6,408 nucleotides of DNA from positions 1 to 6,408 of the forward strand of contig JAAZIG010000371.1 in assembly GCA_012510325.1 (NCBI GenBank), read 5' to 3'. A program made the translations under genes and the position numbers. The notes under the pieces were generated by a model. The model was given only the letters and a program-made list of their open reading frames with translations, made no database searches and had not been told where the DNA came from. This document shows, in pieces, positions 6,300-6,408 of the stretch. This DNA is from Bacillota bacterium. Its GTDB lineage: Bacteria; Bacillota; Dethiobacteria; DTU022. The stretch's first letter is position 1; the number at the start of each line of letters is the position of its first letter.

Positions 6300-6408
6300 C
6301 GCCTTCCCCCTCCCCCGAACACTGTGCTCTTATATATATAGACGCCGCCGGCTCTCGGCATGCTCCCAAAAATGACGAAGTTCCTTTCCCCCGCGTGCGG
6401 TGCACATG
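6296..6408 (-). other. Possible 3' end of an upstream gene (open frame to window edge)
   Basis: A minus-strand frame is open from the right edge and ends with TGA at 6298-6296, overlapping the GTG start of the small membrane gene as GTGA. The 36 visible residues end in YIYKSTVFGGGGRR and match nothing I recognise. A four-base stop/start overlap is typical of coupled genes, but the piece is short, G-rich at its end and could be chance. Confidence 0.22.

Noticed and set aside
5968..6405. A 145-codon minus-strand frame covering the right end of the window
   Set aside because: No hydrophobic pattern, motif or ribosome binding site, and it overlaps the ytrI-like gene by 85 nt. The frame with two clean membrane helices is the better choice.

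Overview
The window looks like a chromosomal core segment of an endospore-forming Firmicute, Clostridia-like, with moderately high G+C (near 60% by eye). The sporulation pair ytrH-ytrI next to dnaE, and the glycolytic pair pfkA-pyk behind dnaE, are arrangements known from Bacillus and related spore formers. Genus cannot be decided from this sequence. No RNA genes, insertion sequences, CRISPR arrays or prophage genes are visible.

Region 1 (1-5168, minus strand) is a compact co-directional cluster read right to left: dnaE (DNA polymerase III alpha), pfkA (6-phosphofructokinase) and pyk (pyruvate kinase, cut off by the left window edge). The gaps are 12 and 30 nt, so the three are very probably one transcript. 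Acetyl-CoA carboxylase genes (accD, accA), which lie between dnaE and pfkA in B. subtilis, are absent here. The PfkA is intact in length and keeps its catalytic base and fructose-6-phosphate residues, but it has Gly where the family has the metal-binding Asp of the GGDGS motif. That is the most unusual point in the window.

Region 2 (5169-5271) is a 103-bp AT-richer divergent intergenic region. It holds the ribosome binding sites of dnaE and ytrH, a TTGACA hexamer with a weak partner, and a 14-bp imperfect palindrome just before the ytrH ribosome binding site.

Region 3 (5272-6052, plus strand) carries ytrH and a ytrI-like gene one nucleotide apart, both encoding membrane proteins of the sporulation programme.

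Region 4 (6015-6408, minus strand) holds a small two-helix membrane protein of unknown function, converging on ytrI and overlapping it by 38 nt. A large inverted repeat spans the overlap. Upstream of it, an unrecognised frame open to the window edge overlaps its GTG start by four bases.

Nothing here amounts to an undescribed multi-gene system. The points worth following are the altered PFK active site, the unassigned convergent membrane gene with its shared 3' hairpin, and the palindrome in the dnaE/ytrH control region.
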